A stretch of DNA of 40,104 nucleotides, from assembly GCA_964353255.1 (NCBI GenBank), contig CAYGVJ010000038.1, positions 1-40,104 of the forward strand, in the 5' to 3' direction. The DNA is from VFZS01 sp964353255. GTDB lineage: Bacteria > Acidobacteriota > Terriglobia > Bryobacterales > Bryobacteraceae. A program made the position numbers and the translations under genes. The notes beneath the pieces are model-generated. The model saw nothing but the letters and a program-made list of their open reading frames with translations. It did not search any database and was not told the origin of the DNA. This document shows, piece by piece, positions 1-9,600 of the stretch; position 1 is the first letter of the stretch, and the number at the start of each line of letters is the position of its first letter.

Positions 1-2708
1 AGGGGGACTTTTCCGATCTGTTGAGGGTGAACAACGGAGCGCAGTATCAGCTCTATGATCCGCTGTCCACGGTGGCCGATACGGCGCGCGCCGGGCACTA
101 CCGACGCACGCCGATTGCGGGCAACGTTCTGCCCGGCTCCTACATCAACATGGGGAAGAAATGGTACGACAACTACGTCAAGTACTGGCCCGATCCGAAC
201 AACTGGTTCGACCGAACCAGGTCCCCCGACGTCAACCCTTATCTGTCGCTCACCGCGCCGTACAACTGGACCTTCAACCAGTTCTCGGGCCGCATGGACG
301 TCAACCTTGGCGACCGCATGCGCATGTTCGGCCGCTTCAGCCAGAACCACTTCGTGGAGATGCGCGGCGACTGGACCATCGACATCATGCGGGGGCTGAA
401 CAATACGAACGCCGGCGGGACCGGGGTGACGCGCGACGACCAGAACGGCGTGCTCGATTGGGTGTTTAACCTGACGCCGCGTACGATGTTGCACGCGTCG
501 GCCTCGGTCAGCAACTGGTCCTCGGCGAGTTCGGTGGCCGACACGCCGTTCAAGTTCAAGCCGTCGGATGTGGGTCTTCCCAGCTACCTCGACCAGAAGT
601 GCGGTGACTGGTGCTACCTGCCCTGGATGAATGTTACCGGCTATTCCCAGAACGGCATCAGCGGCTATCCGGCCCCCACCTACAACCGCTTCTGGGGGTA
701 CAACGCCGACGTGTACCACGACCATGGGAAGCATTCCCTGCGCTGGGGCCTGGATATCCGCCAGCAGGTGAGATCGGGGCACGCGGCCAACAACAACGGC
801 CAATACCAGTTCGCCAACACCTATTTCCGGCAGTGCGACGACGGCTGCGGTACGAACTACACGGCGGGCAACCTCGGTCTGACCTGGGCCTCCTTCATGA
901 TGGGCCTGCCGACCGGCATCAACATCTCGAACAACGACAGCTTCATCGTGTCGGACCCGTACTACGCCTGGTTCGCGCAGGACACCTGGCGCTTCTCCCC
1001 GAAGCTGACCTTGACTCTATCGCTGCGGATGGAGTATGAAACGGGCGCCACAGAGCGCTTCAAGCGCCAAATCATCGACTACGACAAGAGCGCGGTGCTG
1101 CCGATCTCTGCGGCGGTCGAAGCGGCCTACGCCGCCAACCCGCAGGCGCAACTGCCGGCCTCGCAGTTCAAGGTCGTGGGCGGGGCGATCTACGCCACCG
1201 CGCCCAACGCGCGGAAGCGCGCGTGGGACAACACGCTGATGTGGCTGCCGCGCATCGGCTTCGGATACCAGCTCAACGCGAAGACCGTCATCCGCGGGGG
1301 CTACGGGATCTACTACGACACCAGCAACGTAAACTCCCAGGCCTACGGCCCGAACCAGACCGGTTACAGCCGCGCCACGACCCCCCTGGTCACCACCAAC
1401 AACGCACAAGGCGTGCCGGTGTGGAACCCCGCCTGGAATGTCGGGGGCCTGGTATCGCCTCTCAGCGACCCCTTCCCGGTGCGCTCCGACGGCACGCGGT
1501 TTGACACGCCCCAGCGGGACGGGCTCGGGACAATGGCTCTGGTGGGCACCGGCTGGACCTATCCATGGCTCGCGCGACATCTCCGGCAGCAGCGCTGGCG
1601 GGTGGGCGTTGAGCGGCAGATCGGGACGCATGACGTGGTGGGGGCGTCTTACGAAGGAACCTATGCGTCGGCGCTCAACATCAACACTAACCTGTCTGCC
1701 ATCCCGTCCACTTACTACAACTTCAGCCAGACGCGCAACGACGCGCCCAACACGCTGCTGAGCGCCAGCGTAGCGAACCCGTTCTACACGGGCAACGCCA
1801 ATTTCCCGTCGTCCGTCCAGAGCAACACGGTGCTCTGGCAGTGGATGACCACCCAGAGCATCTTCACGAGCGCGACGCGCGCGCGCTCCGCGCTGATCGT
1901 GCCTTACCCGAACGGCAACATCAACATTCCCCGGCCGGCGGGTTACGCGCGGTCGCATATGCTGGAAGCCAGCCTCAACCACCGGTTCTCCCGGGGGCTG
2001 TCAGCGAACTTCGCTTTCACGAGCATGCTCCAGAAGAACGCCACGAGCTACTTCCAGGGGTGGAGCGGGGAAGACGCCACCAGGCCGCAGGCGCCTTACT
2101 GGGTGCGCGGCGGGGCGAACCCCGTCCGCGTCATCGGCACCTGGGTTTACGACCTGCCCTTTGGCAAGGACCGCCGGTGGGTACACAGCCGGATTCCCAG
2201 CCTGTTCGTGGAAGGCTGGACGCTCGCGGGGACCTACCTGTTTCAGATGGGCGGCTTGGTGGGATGGGGCAACATCTTCTACTACGGCGACCCGAACAGC
2301 ATCAAGATCGACAATCCCACGCCCACCCAGTGGTTCAACAATGCCGGTTGCGTGACTTCGACCGCGCTGGCTTCGGGCGATTCGGTGGTGGGGAGCGGCG
2401 CTTGCACGGCGGGCTTCGAGAAGAGGTCCTCGTTCGCGCCCGCCAACTTCCAGTACCGCTACATGCCGCAGAACGTGAACGGGCTGCGGGTGACGGGTCC
2501 GCACCAGTGGAACGCCAGCCTGACGCGCGAAATCAAGATTCACGAACGGCTGACGTTCATGGCTCGCTTGGATGTGCTGAACATCCCGAATCACAGCATC
2601 CTGAACGGCGTGGACGCGAACCCGGCCAACAGCACCTTCGGGCAAGTCATTAGCGCGAGCGCTACGCCAAACCGGTTCCTTCAGATCCAGGGCCGGCTGC
2701 GCTGGTGA
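1..2708 (+). CDS. TonB-dependent receptor, Oar-like, 5'-truncated by window edge
   Basis: This is the C-terminal ~900 residues of an outer-membrane TonB-dependent receptor of the large acidobacterial type. The frame is open to the left edge: the codons before the TTG at 21 continue without a stop and read GDFSDLL, matching the GDFS segment that precedes 'YQLYDPLSTVAD' in this family. The true start, signal peptide, carboxypeptidase-regulatory-like domain and plug must lie outside the window. What remains is a series of aromatic-rich, amphipathic beta-barrel strands (for example around 'YYAWFAQDTWRFSPKLTLTL') and a C-terminal strand ending in an aromatic residue (…QGRLRW), as expected for a BamA-inserted barrel. 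Such receptors import oligosaccharides or other large nutrients with TonB/ExbBD energy. The neighbouring GH67 enzyme suggests a xylan-derived ligand, but that is inference. Confidence 0.93.
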   Translation, partial: GDFSDLLRVNNGAQYQLYDPLSTVADTARAGHYRRTPIAGNVLPGSYINMGKKWYDNYVKYWPDPNNWFDRTRSPDVNPYLSLTAPYNWTFNQFSGRMDVNLGDRMRMFGRFSQNHFVEMRGDWTIDIMRGLNNTNAGGTGVTRDDQNGVLDWVFNLTPRTMLHASASVSNWSSASSVADTPFKFKPSDVGLPSYLDQKCGDWCYLPWMNVTGYSQNGISGYPAPTYNRFWGYNADVYHDHGKHSLRWGLDIRQQVRSGHAANNNGQYQFANTYFRQCDDGCGTNYTAGNLGLTWASFMMGLPTGINISNNDSFIVSDPYYAWFAQDTWRFSPKLTLTLSLRMEYETGATERFKRQIIDYDKSAVLPISAAVEAAYAANPQAQLPASQFKVVGGAIYATAPNARKRAWDNTLMWLPRIGFGYQLNAKTVIRGGYGIYYDTSNVNSQAYGPNQTGYSRATTPLVTTNNAQGVPVWNPAWNVGGLVSPLSDPFPVRSDGTRFDTPQRDGLGTMALVGTGWTYPWLARHLRQQRWRVGVERQIGTHDVVGASYEGTYASALNINTNLSAIPSTYYNFSQTRNDAPNTLLSASVANPFYTGNANFPSSVQSNTVLWQWMTTQSIFTSATRARSALIVPYPNGNINIPRPAGYARSHMLEASLNHRFSRGLSANFAFTSMLQKNATSYFQGWSGEDATRPQAPYWVRGGANPVRVIGTWVYDLPFGKDRRWVHSRIPSLFVEGWTLAGTYLFQMGGLVGWGNIFYYGDPNSIKIDNPTPTQWFNNAGCVTSTALASGDSVVGSGACTAGFEKRSSFAPANFQYRYMPQNVNGLRVTGPHQWNASLTREIKIHERLTFMARLDVLNIPNHSILNGVDANPANSTFGQVISASATPNRFLQIQGRLRW

Positions 2709-2833
2709 GGCTGTCCGCCCGCTCTGGATCCGCAAACCGCGGTTCGGAATCGGCCTTACGGCGGACCGCTTTGAGGTCTGGCTTCGCCCCCGTGGTTAGG
2801 GACGGAGCGAGGCCGTTGTATAGAGGATGACGC

Positions 2834-3868
2834 ATGCGGCCTGAACAGTGGGAAGTCTTCAAGCGAGCGGCGAAGCGTTGCCCCGACGCGGGCACGCCGG
2901 TCGCCGTGATTGTGGACAGTCCCTGGATACCGGGCTATGTGGGGATCAGTCACCTCGATTACTACGTGGATCCCGAGGTCTGGTTTCAAGCCAACCTGCG
3001 CATCCTGCGGGAGTTCCCCGACATCATCTTCTTTCCTTCCTGGTGGGTGGAGTACGGGATGGCGACCGAGCCGTCAGCGCTCGGGAACCGGATTCATTTC
3101 CGGCCCGACCGGCCTCCGGACCAGTCCCCGGTTCTGCTCCGGCTGGAAGACGTGAGCGCGCTGGCGCCGCCGAACCCGCACAGCGATGGCCTGATGCCCT
3201 TCGCCTTGCAGATGTACCGCATGCTGAAGCCGAAGATCTTCGCCGCCGGCTACACGATCCCGGTAGTGGCGGCGCGCGGGCCGGTGTGTTTGGCTGCGTT
3301 TCTGCGCGGCGTGAACCAGCTCATGACCGATTTCACTGACGCGCCTGAAGCGGTTCACACCTTGCTGGCGCTAACCACGCGGACTGTGATCGACTGGTTG
3401 CGGGCTCAGGCCGAAGTCATCGGCGACACGGTCGAGGGCATCCTGGTGCTGGACGACATCGTGGGCTTCCTCTCCCCGGGCGCCTATCGCGAGTTCGCTC
3501 ACCCCTACCTGACGCAGATCTGTGATGCTTTCCCGGCCGGCTGGGTCAAGGTGTACCACAACGACGCCAACCTCAGGCCGTTTCTGGCCGATCTGCCGGA
3601 CACCGGTTTCGACGTCCTCAACTGGAATGGCAAGATCGGTATCCGCGAGGTGCGCGAGAAAACCAACGGGCGCTTGTGCCTGATGGGGAACGTGCCCCCG
3701 CTGGAGATCGGCGTTCGTGGCACGCCGGAGGCGGTCCGGCGATCCGCCCGCGAAATCATCGCCGCGAGTGACGGCGCGAGCCTCATCCTGTCGCTGGGCG
3801 GCGGAGTCAGTCCGGGCATGCCGGGGGCGAATCTTCAGGCGCTCGCCGAGGCCGCCCGCGGTCTTTAA
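2834..3868 (+). CDS. Uroporphyrinogen decarboxylase (URO-D/MtaA)-family protein
   Basis: A 344-residue single-domain TIM-barrel protein of the URO-D superfamily, which holds uroporphyrinogen decarboxylase and the MtaA/CmuA corrinoid methyltransferases. Visible family landmarks are 'GILVLDDIVGFLSPGAYREF', 'VYHNDANLRPFL', 'GFDVLNWNGKIGI', 'LCLMGNVPPLEIG' and the closing 'LSLGGGVSPGMPGANLQAL'. The zinc-binding HxC…C set of MtaA-type enzymes is not intact: after the His comes N-D, and the position that is often Cys near the C-terminus reads GGG. The protein therefore probably does not use the classic thiol-activating zinc site, and it also lacks a haem-operon context. The ATG at 2834 has GAGG eight bases upstream. 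Its TAA stop overlaps the stop of the convergent GH67 gene. Substrate unknown; a one-carbon or demethylation role linked to the glucuronidase locus is speculative. Confidence 0.85.
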   Translation: MRPEQWEVFKRAAKRCPDAGTPVAVIVDSPWIPGYVGISHLDYYVDPEVWFQANLRILREFPDIIFFPSWWVEYGMATEPSALGNRIHFRPDRPPDQSPVLLRLEDVSALAPPNPHSDGLMPFALQMYRMLKPKIFAAGYTIPVVAARGPVCLAAFLRGVNQLMTDFTDAPEAVHTLLALTTRTVIDWLRAQAEVIGDTVEGILVLDDIVGFLSPGAYREFAHPYLTQICDAFPAGWVKVYHNDANLRPFLADLPDTGFDVLNWNGKIGIREVREKTNGRLCLMGNVPPLEIGVRGTPEAVRRSAREIIAASDGASLILSLGGGVSPGMPGANLQALAEAARGL

Positions 3869-6393
3869 TCCCGGTGCGGGCGCAGCTCCACGTAGTCCAG
3901 GGCCGCGTTCTCGCCACCGTCCCCGAAACCCTCGATGCGGATTTCATCTCCCGGGCGGAGCGCCAAGCCCAGGATCCTGCGCCGGCTCGAGGAGTGGGCG
4001 TCGATCCGGCGAGCGGGCAGGCTGTCGTCGGCCGCCCACTCATCGACGAGCTGGCCGGCGACAAACAGCTTGAACCGCGACACCCCGTCGTTCTGGTCGA
4101 AGTACTGGACGCTCAAGTCATACCAACCCGGCTGGCCCTGGTGGCGGAAGCTGGCCCAGCACCGGCGCGTGGGGCTGGCGCATTCGACGGCCTGGCTGCC
4201 GGAGGCCGCCTCCCAGGGCTTCACGTCCACAACCTGGTACCCTTCCAGCTTCATCGCCTCGGCTTCCAAGCGGCCGGGAAAGTTCCCCGCTCGACCTTTC
4301 GCGTCCGGGATTCCGGAAGTGCGCAGAAACCAAGTGTTGACGGCGTCGCGCCACACCTGGGCGTGTCCGGCCTGGTACTCCAGGCGCGCCAGCACTTCCC
4401 GGTAGCGCTGCTCGTCGATCCGCCCTTCGAGCGACTTCCATTGCCGCACGTACTCTCCAGTGGCGTCCGCACCCTCATAGTGCGAGTCGTAGATGTGCTG
4501 GATCACCGTTTTCCCCGAGTGCAGCACGTGCGTGTACGGGACGTGATGCATCCACAGAAGCAGCTCGTCGGGACACGTCTCCAGCGACTCGTACACCTTC
4601 GCCACCGGCGGCCGGTACTGGCCGATGAAGCCGGTCCCGGTGGCAACCGTGCGGTCCATGCCAATGCCCTTCTGGTCGGCGCGGTGCCACTGGCCCCAGC
4701 CGTTGCGTTCGGAGGCCTCCACCGCCGGGCCATAGTGCGACCCGGTGATGTCGGTCAGGGTCTGCGCCCCCAGCGGTCCGGTGTAGTTCTCGTAGGTCCG
4801 CCAGGAGGCGAGCTGCATCTTCACGACGGTGTCCACGACGCGCGGATCGGGCCCGAAGGTCAGCCGCGTCCACTCTTCCGCGATCTGGCGAGCGCTCAAA
4901 TCGGGATTCCACGCCAGCCGCCCGAAGCCGTAAAGGTTCGCCTGGGAGAGATGATGCCCCGCCCAGTTGCTGTCGCGTCCCACGTTCGAGACCCCGACGA
5001 AGCCGCCCGCCGGCCGCCGGAACACCTTCCCGCTGACCAGCGCCTTCACCGGAGTCCCCGCGCCCTGCGCGTGCAGATCGAAGTCCAGCGCCTCTTTCCA
5101 CATCGGAACCAGGAACACCAGATGCCGCGCCTGGCCGAAGTACTCCTGGGTGATTTGCAGCTCGACGGCCTGATTGGTCTTCTCCAGCGCGCCGAACAGC
5201 GGGGAGGCCGGCTCGCGCGCCTGGAAATCGATCGGCCCGTGTTTGATCTGGATGACGGCGTTCTCCTCGAACTGCCCATCCAGCTTGCGGAAGTTGTCCC
5301 AAGCCGCCCGGGCCCGGTCGTTCTTGAGGTTGCGCCAGTCCATCTTGTGGTCGTAGACGAACCCGCGGTAGAAGATCAGGCCGCCGTGCGGCTGGAGCGC
5401 GCGGGCGATTACGTTGGCGGCGTCGGCGTGCGTTCGGCCGTAAGCGGAAGGCCCCAAGCGGCCTTCTGAGTCCGCTTTGAGCACGAAACCGGCGAGATCC
5501 GGAACCGCCCGGTAGATCTCGTCGGCTTTGTTCTTCCACCACTCGGCGACGCGCGGGTCCAAGGGGTCGAATGTGTCGAGGCCGCCGATTCTCCTCGGGC
5601 TGCTGAAGTCGATGGCCACGGCGACCTTCACACCCCAGGGGCGGAATACCTCGGCGATGCGGGCCAGTTGCGGAAGGAACTCCGCCGTGAGGACTCTGGG
5701 GTTGGCGTTGACGTTGTTGATCGCACAACCGTTGATTCCCAACGACGCGAGCAGACGCGCATAGTCGCGCACCCGGCTCAGATCGCTGCGCACCTTGTCG
5801 TTGTCGAAGAAGATCGACCGCCCCCCATAGCCCCGTTCGATAGTCCCGTCGAGGTTGTTCCATTCGTTGACCCAGCGCACGGAGGCGTAGGGAACCTGCT
5901 TGTCGTCCAGGGGCGATACCGGTTCATGCAGGGCGATTCTCCGCAAGAGCGCGAAGACGCCATAGAGCACGCCGCGATCGTTCGGCGCGGCGATGACCAG
6001 ATGCGTGAGGCCATCCAGCGTCACCGTCCTGAGCCAGTAGCCATCGGCCGGCAGGTCCGCAGCCAGACCGATCGCCGGCGCCGCCTTCCGGATGTCGCCG
6101 AGCGTGCCCAGCACGATCGCGCTCTCGCGCGGAAGCCGCGTCTCTTCGCGCAGCGTGCGGCCCAACATGCCGCGGACCCCGCGAACGAGTTCTTCCTGCG
6201 CGGCCTTGATCACAACTGAATCCCCGAAGGCGACCACCACGGCGGGCAGAGCGGCATAGCGTTGCCGGACAGCCGGATCACTGACTTCGGCATACCGGAG
6301 CCAGGCCTCGTATCCGGTCTCGGCGCGCAGGGCCGCGAGCGCCACAGCGACCAGCAACAGCGTGAACCTGACTCGGTTTTCGCAGGTCCTCAT
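3865..6393 (-). CDS. GH67 alpha-glucuronidase, secreted, with C-terminal CBM-like domain
   Basis: An 842-residue enzyme expected to cleave (4-O-methyl-)glucuronic acid from the non-reducing end of xylo-oligosaccharides. Residues 1-24 form a signal peptide (RFTLLLVAVALAALRA). Residues ~30-150 are the GH67 N-terminal domain, followed by a TIM barrel opening with 'RWVNEWNNLDGTIERGYGG'. Catalytic candidates by family alignment are the general acid E310 (KADSEGRLGP) and the pair D389 (HGPIDFQ) and E417 (QITQEYFG). The 28-residue spacing of that pair matches the D365/E393 pair of Cellvibrio GlcA67A. At 842 residues it is longer than typical GH67 enzymes (~700). The extra residues, ~707-842, begin 'RLEAEAMKLEGYQVV' and look like a CBM6/35-type beta-sandwich. 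The stop codon overlaps that of the convergent URO-D gene within a TTAA. A divergently transcribed sensor kinase lies upstream and may control it. Confidence 0.96.
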   Translation of the reverse strand: MRTCENRVRFTLLLVAVALAALRAETGYEAWLRYAEVSDPAVRQRYAALPAVVVAFGDSVVIKAAQEELVRGVRGMLGRTLREETRLPRESAIVLGTLGDIRKAAPAIGLAADLPADGYWLRTVTLDGLTHLVIAAPNDRGVLYGVFALLRRIALHEPVSPLDDKQVPYASVRWVNEWNNLDGTIERGYGGRSIFFDNDKVRSDLSRVRDYARLLASLGINGCAINNVNANPRVLTAEFLPQLARIAEVFRPWGVKVAVAIDFSSPRRIGGLDTFDPLDPRVAEWWKNKADEIYRAVPDLAGFVLKADSEGRLGPSAYGRTHADAANVIARALQPHGGLIFYRGFVYDHKMDWRNLKNDRARAAWDNFRKLDGQFEENAVIQIKHGPIDFQAREPASPLFGALEKTNQAVELQITQEYFGQARHLVFLVPMWKEALDFDLHAQGAGTPVKALVSGKVFRRPAGGFVGVSNVGRDSNWAGHHLSQANLYGFGRLAWNPDLSARQIAEEWTRLTFGPDPRVVDTVVKMQLASWRTYENYTGPLGAQTLTDITGSHYGPAVEASERNGWGQWHRADQKGIGMDRTVATGTGFIGQYRPPVAKVYESLETCPDELLLWMHHVPYTHVLHSGKTVIQHIYDSHYEGADATGEYVRQWKSLEGRIDEQRYREVLARLEYQAGHAQVWRDAVNTWFLRTSGIPDAKGRAGNFPGRLEAEAMKLEGYQVVDVKPWEAASGSQAVECASPTRRCWASFRHQGQPGWYDLSVQYFDQNDGVSRFKLFVAGQLVDEWAADDSLPARRIDAHSSSRRRILGLALRPGDEIRIEGFGDGGENAALDYVELRPHRD

Positions 6394-6628
6394 GACTTAG
6401 TTCAGCCTCCCAACAATATACCCGCATCAGCATATCACACCTGCCAGGGGGCTTCGCGCGGCTCGCCGCGGCGCCGCGGATGGTCCGGTAGGGGTCGGCG
6501 GCTGGCCTCAAACCTCGCTAAACAAAGCGTCACCGGGCTCCGATAAGTTTGATAGTAGACAAACCGTGGGCCGTAGCACGGCTGCCACGTGTGCGCCGCG
6601 GGGTGTGATTTCGGTCGGTGTCACCGCC
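6394..6628. promoter_or_regulatory. Divergent intergenic region between GH67 gene and hybrid kinase
   Basis: About 235 bp separate the two divergently transcribed starts, so both promoters should lie here. On the minus strand an AT-rich TATATT-like hexamer lies near 6413-6420 and a GGGAGG lies about 12 bases before the GH67 ATG; both are weak. A GC-rich self-complementary patch (GCGGC/CCGCGG repeats) lies around 6465-6480. No confident -35/-10 pair or operator can be assigned by eye. Confidence 0.35.
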
Positions 6629-9600
6629 ATGATGAAGAGATTCCGGGCCTGCCTTCCGGCGCTGTTGCTCCTCCTGACAGCGCCTCTGCCCGCCCATGTC
6701 CAGGCCGGGTGGCGGTTCTGGAGCGCTCCCGACGGGATGACGGAGACCTACTGCCGGACACTGGGCGTGACCCCTGGCGGCAGCGTCTGGGTCCGGCACG
6801 GCGCGGTGGCATCGATGAGCGTCCTGGACGGGTACACCGTCACCCGAATCCCAGAGCCGCGAACCGCCAGCAGCGTGAATTGGGGAGTGCTCGCCCGGGT
6901 ATATGCCAGCCCGCCCGGCGATGCCTGGACAGTCGAAGACGGCGCGCTCAAACAGTACCGGAACCGACACTGGATCGTGCACGCTACGCAGGCGCCGGGC
7001 GAGCAGATGCGTGCGGCGATTCCGAGGCGCCCGAGCCGCATCCTGGTGCTGTTCTCTGACCGGCTGGCTGAATACGACACGGACTCCAGATCCTGGACGG
7101 TTGTGAAGAAGAGCGCGGAAACGGCAGTGGGCTCCTTCCTGGGGATGGTGCGGGGCATCGCGGGGGAGTTCTGGGTTACCGGGGCGCACGGCGCGGGCAA
7201 GCTGGAAACCACGGGAAACCGGAAGCAGTATCAATGGACCGAGTGCGACACCCGCACGATCGGTTTGCAGGACCTGGAAGACCCGCTGCCCGGCGAGGGC
7301 GGCGAACTGTTCGTGGCAGGGTTGCTGGGCCGAAGCGGAGCCAGGGCGCTGGCCAGATGGCAGGGTTCGCGCGTGGAGCTCGTCTCCACCGCCAGCCGGC
7401 GTCTTCGCGGGTGGCGCGGCGCAGACGGCAGCCTTTGGATTCTTCAGGGCACATCGCTCGCGCGGCTGGCCGACGGGCGCCGGGAGGCAATCGAGCGGCG
7501 GGGAACCTTGGCCGGAATCACCTACGATGTGGCCGCCGAGCCGAACGGAGTGTTCTGGATGGCCACTTCCGAAGGGGTGGCGCGTTACGCGCCGCCGCTG
7601 TGGAGCACGCCCGAGCCGGTGCGGCACATCGATCAACCCGTGCATGCGATCGTCGAGGACCGCAAAGGCCGCCTGTGGTTCGCCGCCACCGAATACCTGA
7701 TCGAGTTGGATGGCCCGACCTGGAGAATTCATCCCCTGCCCAAGGACTTCCGCACGCATACGGTCCAGAGCGAGAACCTGACCGTTCTGCCGGACGGGCG
7801 CATCGCGATGAAAGGCTACCAGGCCGAGACACTCAACCGGCTGGTGGTATTCGATCCCAAGACCCGCGCGTACCAGAATGTCACCCATCCGGAAGGACGC
7901 ACGATCGTGTTGGCCTGGCGGCGCCAGGATGGGACTTTCTGGGTACGGACGGGCTCCCCGTGCCAACTGGAGATCTATGACGGCAAGACGTTTCATCCCC
8001 GGTTGGACGCTGGAAACGATCTGGCGTGCAGCGGCATCCGCTGGGTCCACGAGTCAGCCGATGGCGCAGTCTGGATTGGCACGAGCAGCCAGGGGGGAGG
8101 CGTCTACCGGCGGGGGAAACTGGAAATGTTTGGACCCGCGCAGGGATTCCCCGAGGCCGCCGTCACCACTATCTTTGAGCACGCGCCCGGACGCATTCTG
8201 GCCGCCGGCCGGGATGTTCTAGCCGAGTTCGACGGCAAGCGCTGGTCGCTGTTGCGCACGGGGCTGGACCGGGCGCAGAGCATCATGAAGTCCCGCGACG
8301 GGACGCTCTGGATCGCTTCCGGAACCGGAATTCACCGGCTCAAGGACGGCGCCTGGTTGGCCAACGGCGAGGAGGACGGCCTCCCCACGGACATCAGCCA
8401 CGAGATCTTCCAGGACAGCCGGGGCCGCATCTGGGCGGGCACCAGCCGGGGCCTCAGCCTCTACCATCCGGAGGCGGACACCGACCCGCCGAAAGGCCTG
8501 ATCGCCCCGGCCAACAACCCCGATGAGGCGCCTCCCGACGGCAGCATCAAGATCGTCTTCTCGGGCATCGACAAGTGGAAGTACACCGCCGCGGAACGGC
8601 TGTTGTACTCCTATCGTCTGGACAGGGGCGCGTGGAGCCTGTTCTCCTCCTCGAACACCGCCTCGTTTCAGAGGTTGCACCACGGACACCACCGCATCGA
8701 GGTCCGGGCCATGGACCGCAATGGCAACGTGGACCCCACGCCGGACGCCTTTGATTTCGCCGTGCTCCTGCCCTGGTACAAACAGGCCGGCTTCATCCTG
8801 ATCGCCGCCGCGAGCTTCCTTGTCATCTCCACGCTGCTGGGCCTGGCCGCCGCGCAGTACCGCGCGTTGAAACGCGCCAAGCAGACAGCCGAGAGCGCCA
8901 GCCGCTCGAAGAGCGAGTTCCTGGCCAACATGAGCCATGAAATCCGCACGCCCATGAACGCCATCCTGGGCATGACGGCGTTGGCGATGGAGATTGCCCC
9001 CAACACCGAGCAGCACGAGTACCTCGATACGGTGCAGAAGTCCGCCGGGTCCCTGCTCGGCATCCTCGACGACATCCTGGACCTCTCGAAAGTCGAAGCC
9101 GGAAGGCTCGAACTGGCGCCGGTGGACTTCAACCTGCGGGAATGCGTCGAGGAGACCCTGCGTACCTTGCGCCTGCGCGCCGAGGAGAAGGGCCTCGCGC
9201 TGAAGTGCCAGCTCTCTCCCGAAGTCCCTCACTTCGTCACTGGCGACGACCGGAGGCTGCGCCAGGTTCTGCTCAATCTGGTGGGCAATGCCATCAAATT
9301 CACCGCACGCGGCGAGGTTTCCGTCCAGGTCGCACTCAAATCGAGCGCCGATCAAGGGGCCGCTGTTTTGTTCGCGGTCACCGACACGGGCGTCGGGGTT
9401 CCAGTTGGCAAGCAGAAGATCATCTTCGCCCCCTTCGAGCAAGCCGACAGCTCGACCACCCGCACCCATGGGGGAACCGGGCTGGGCCTGGCGATCTCGG
9501 CGCGGCTCGTCCGGCTGATGAACGGAGACATCTGGGTGGAGAGCCCCTGGCGAGACGCGGAGACCGGCGCACAGGTCGCGGGGAGCGCGTTCTACTTCAC

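Noticed and set aside
3865..3868. TTAA where two convergent stop codons overlap
   Set aside because: This is a compact but common arrangement; with no hairpin nearby it needs no special explanation.
3874..5469. A 531-residue plus-strand frame opposite the GH67 gene
   Set aside because: It is antisense to a clear enzyme, has Arg/Val/Leu-biased composition and no domain. Long shadow frames are expected at this GC content. The same applies to 8219-9928, 10834-12258, 12648-14393, 32061-33914 and 37560-38999.
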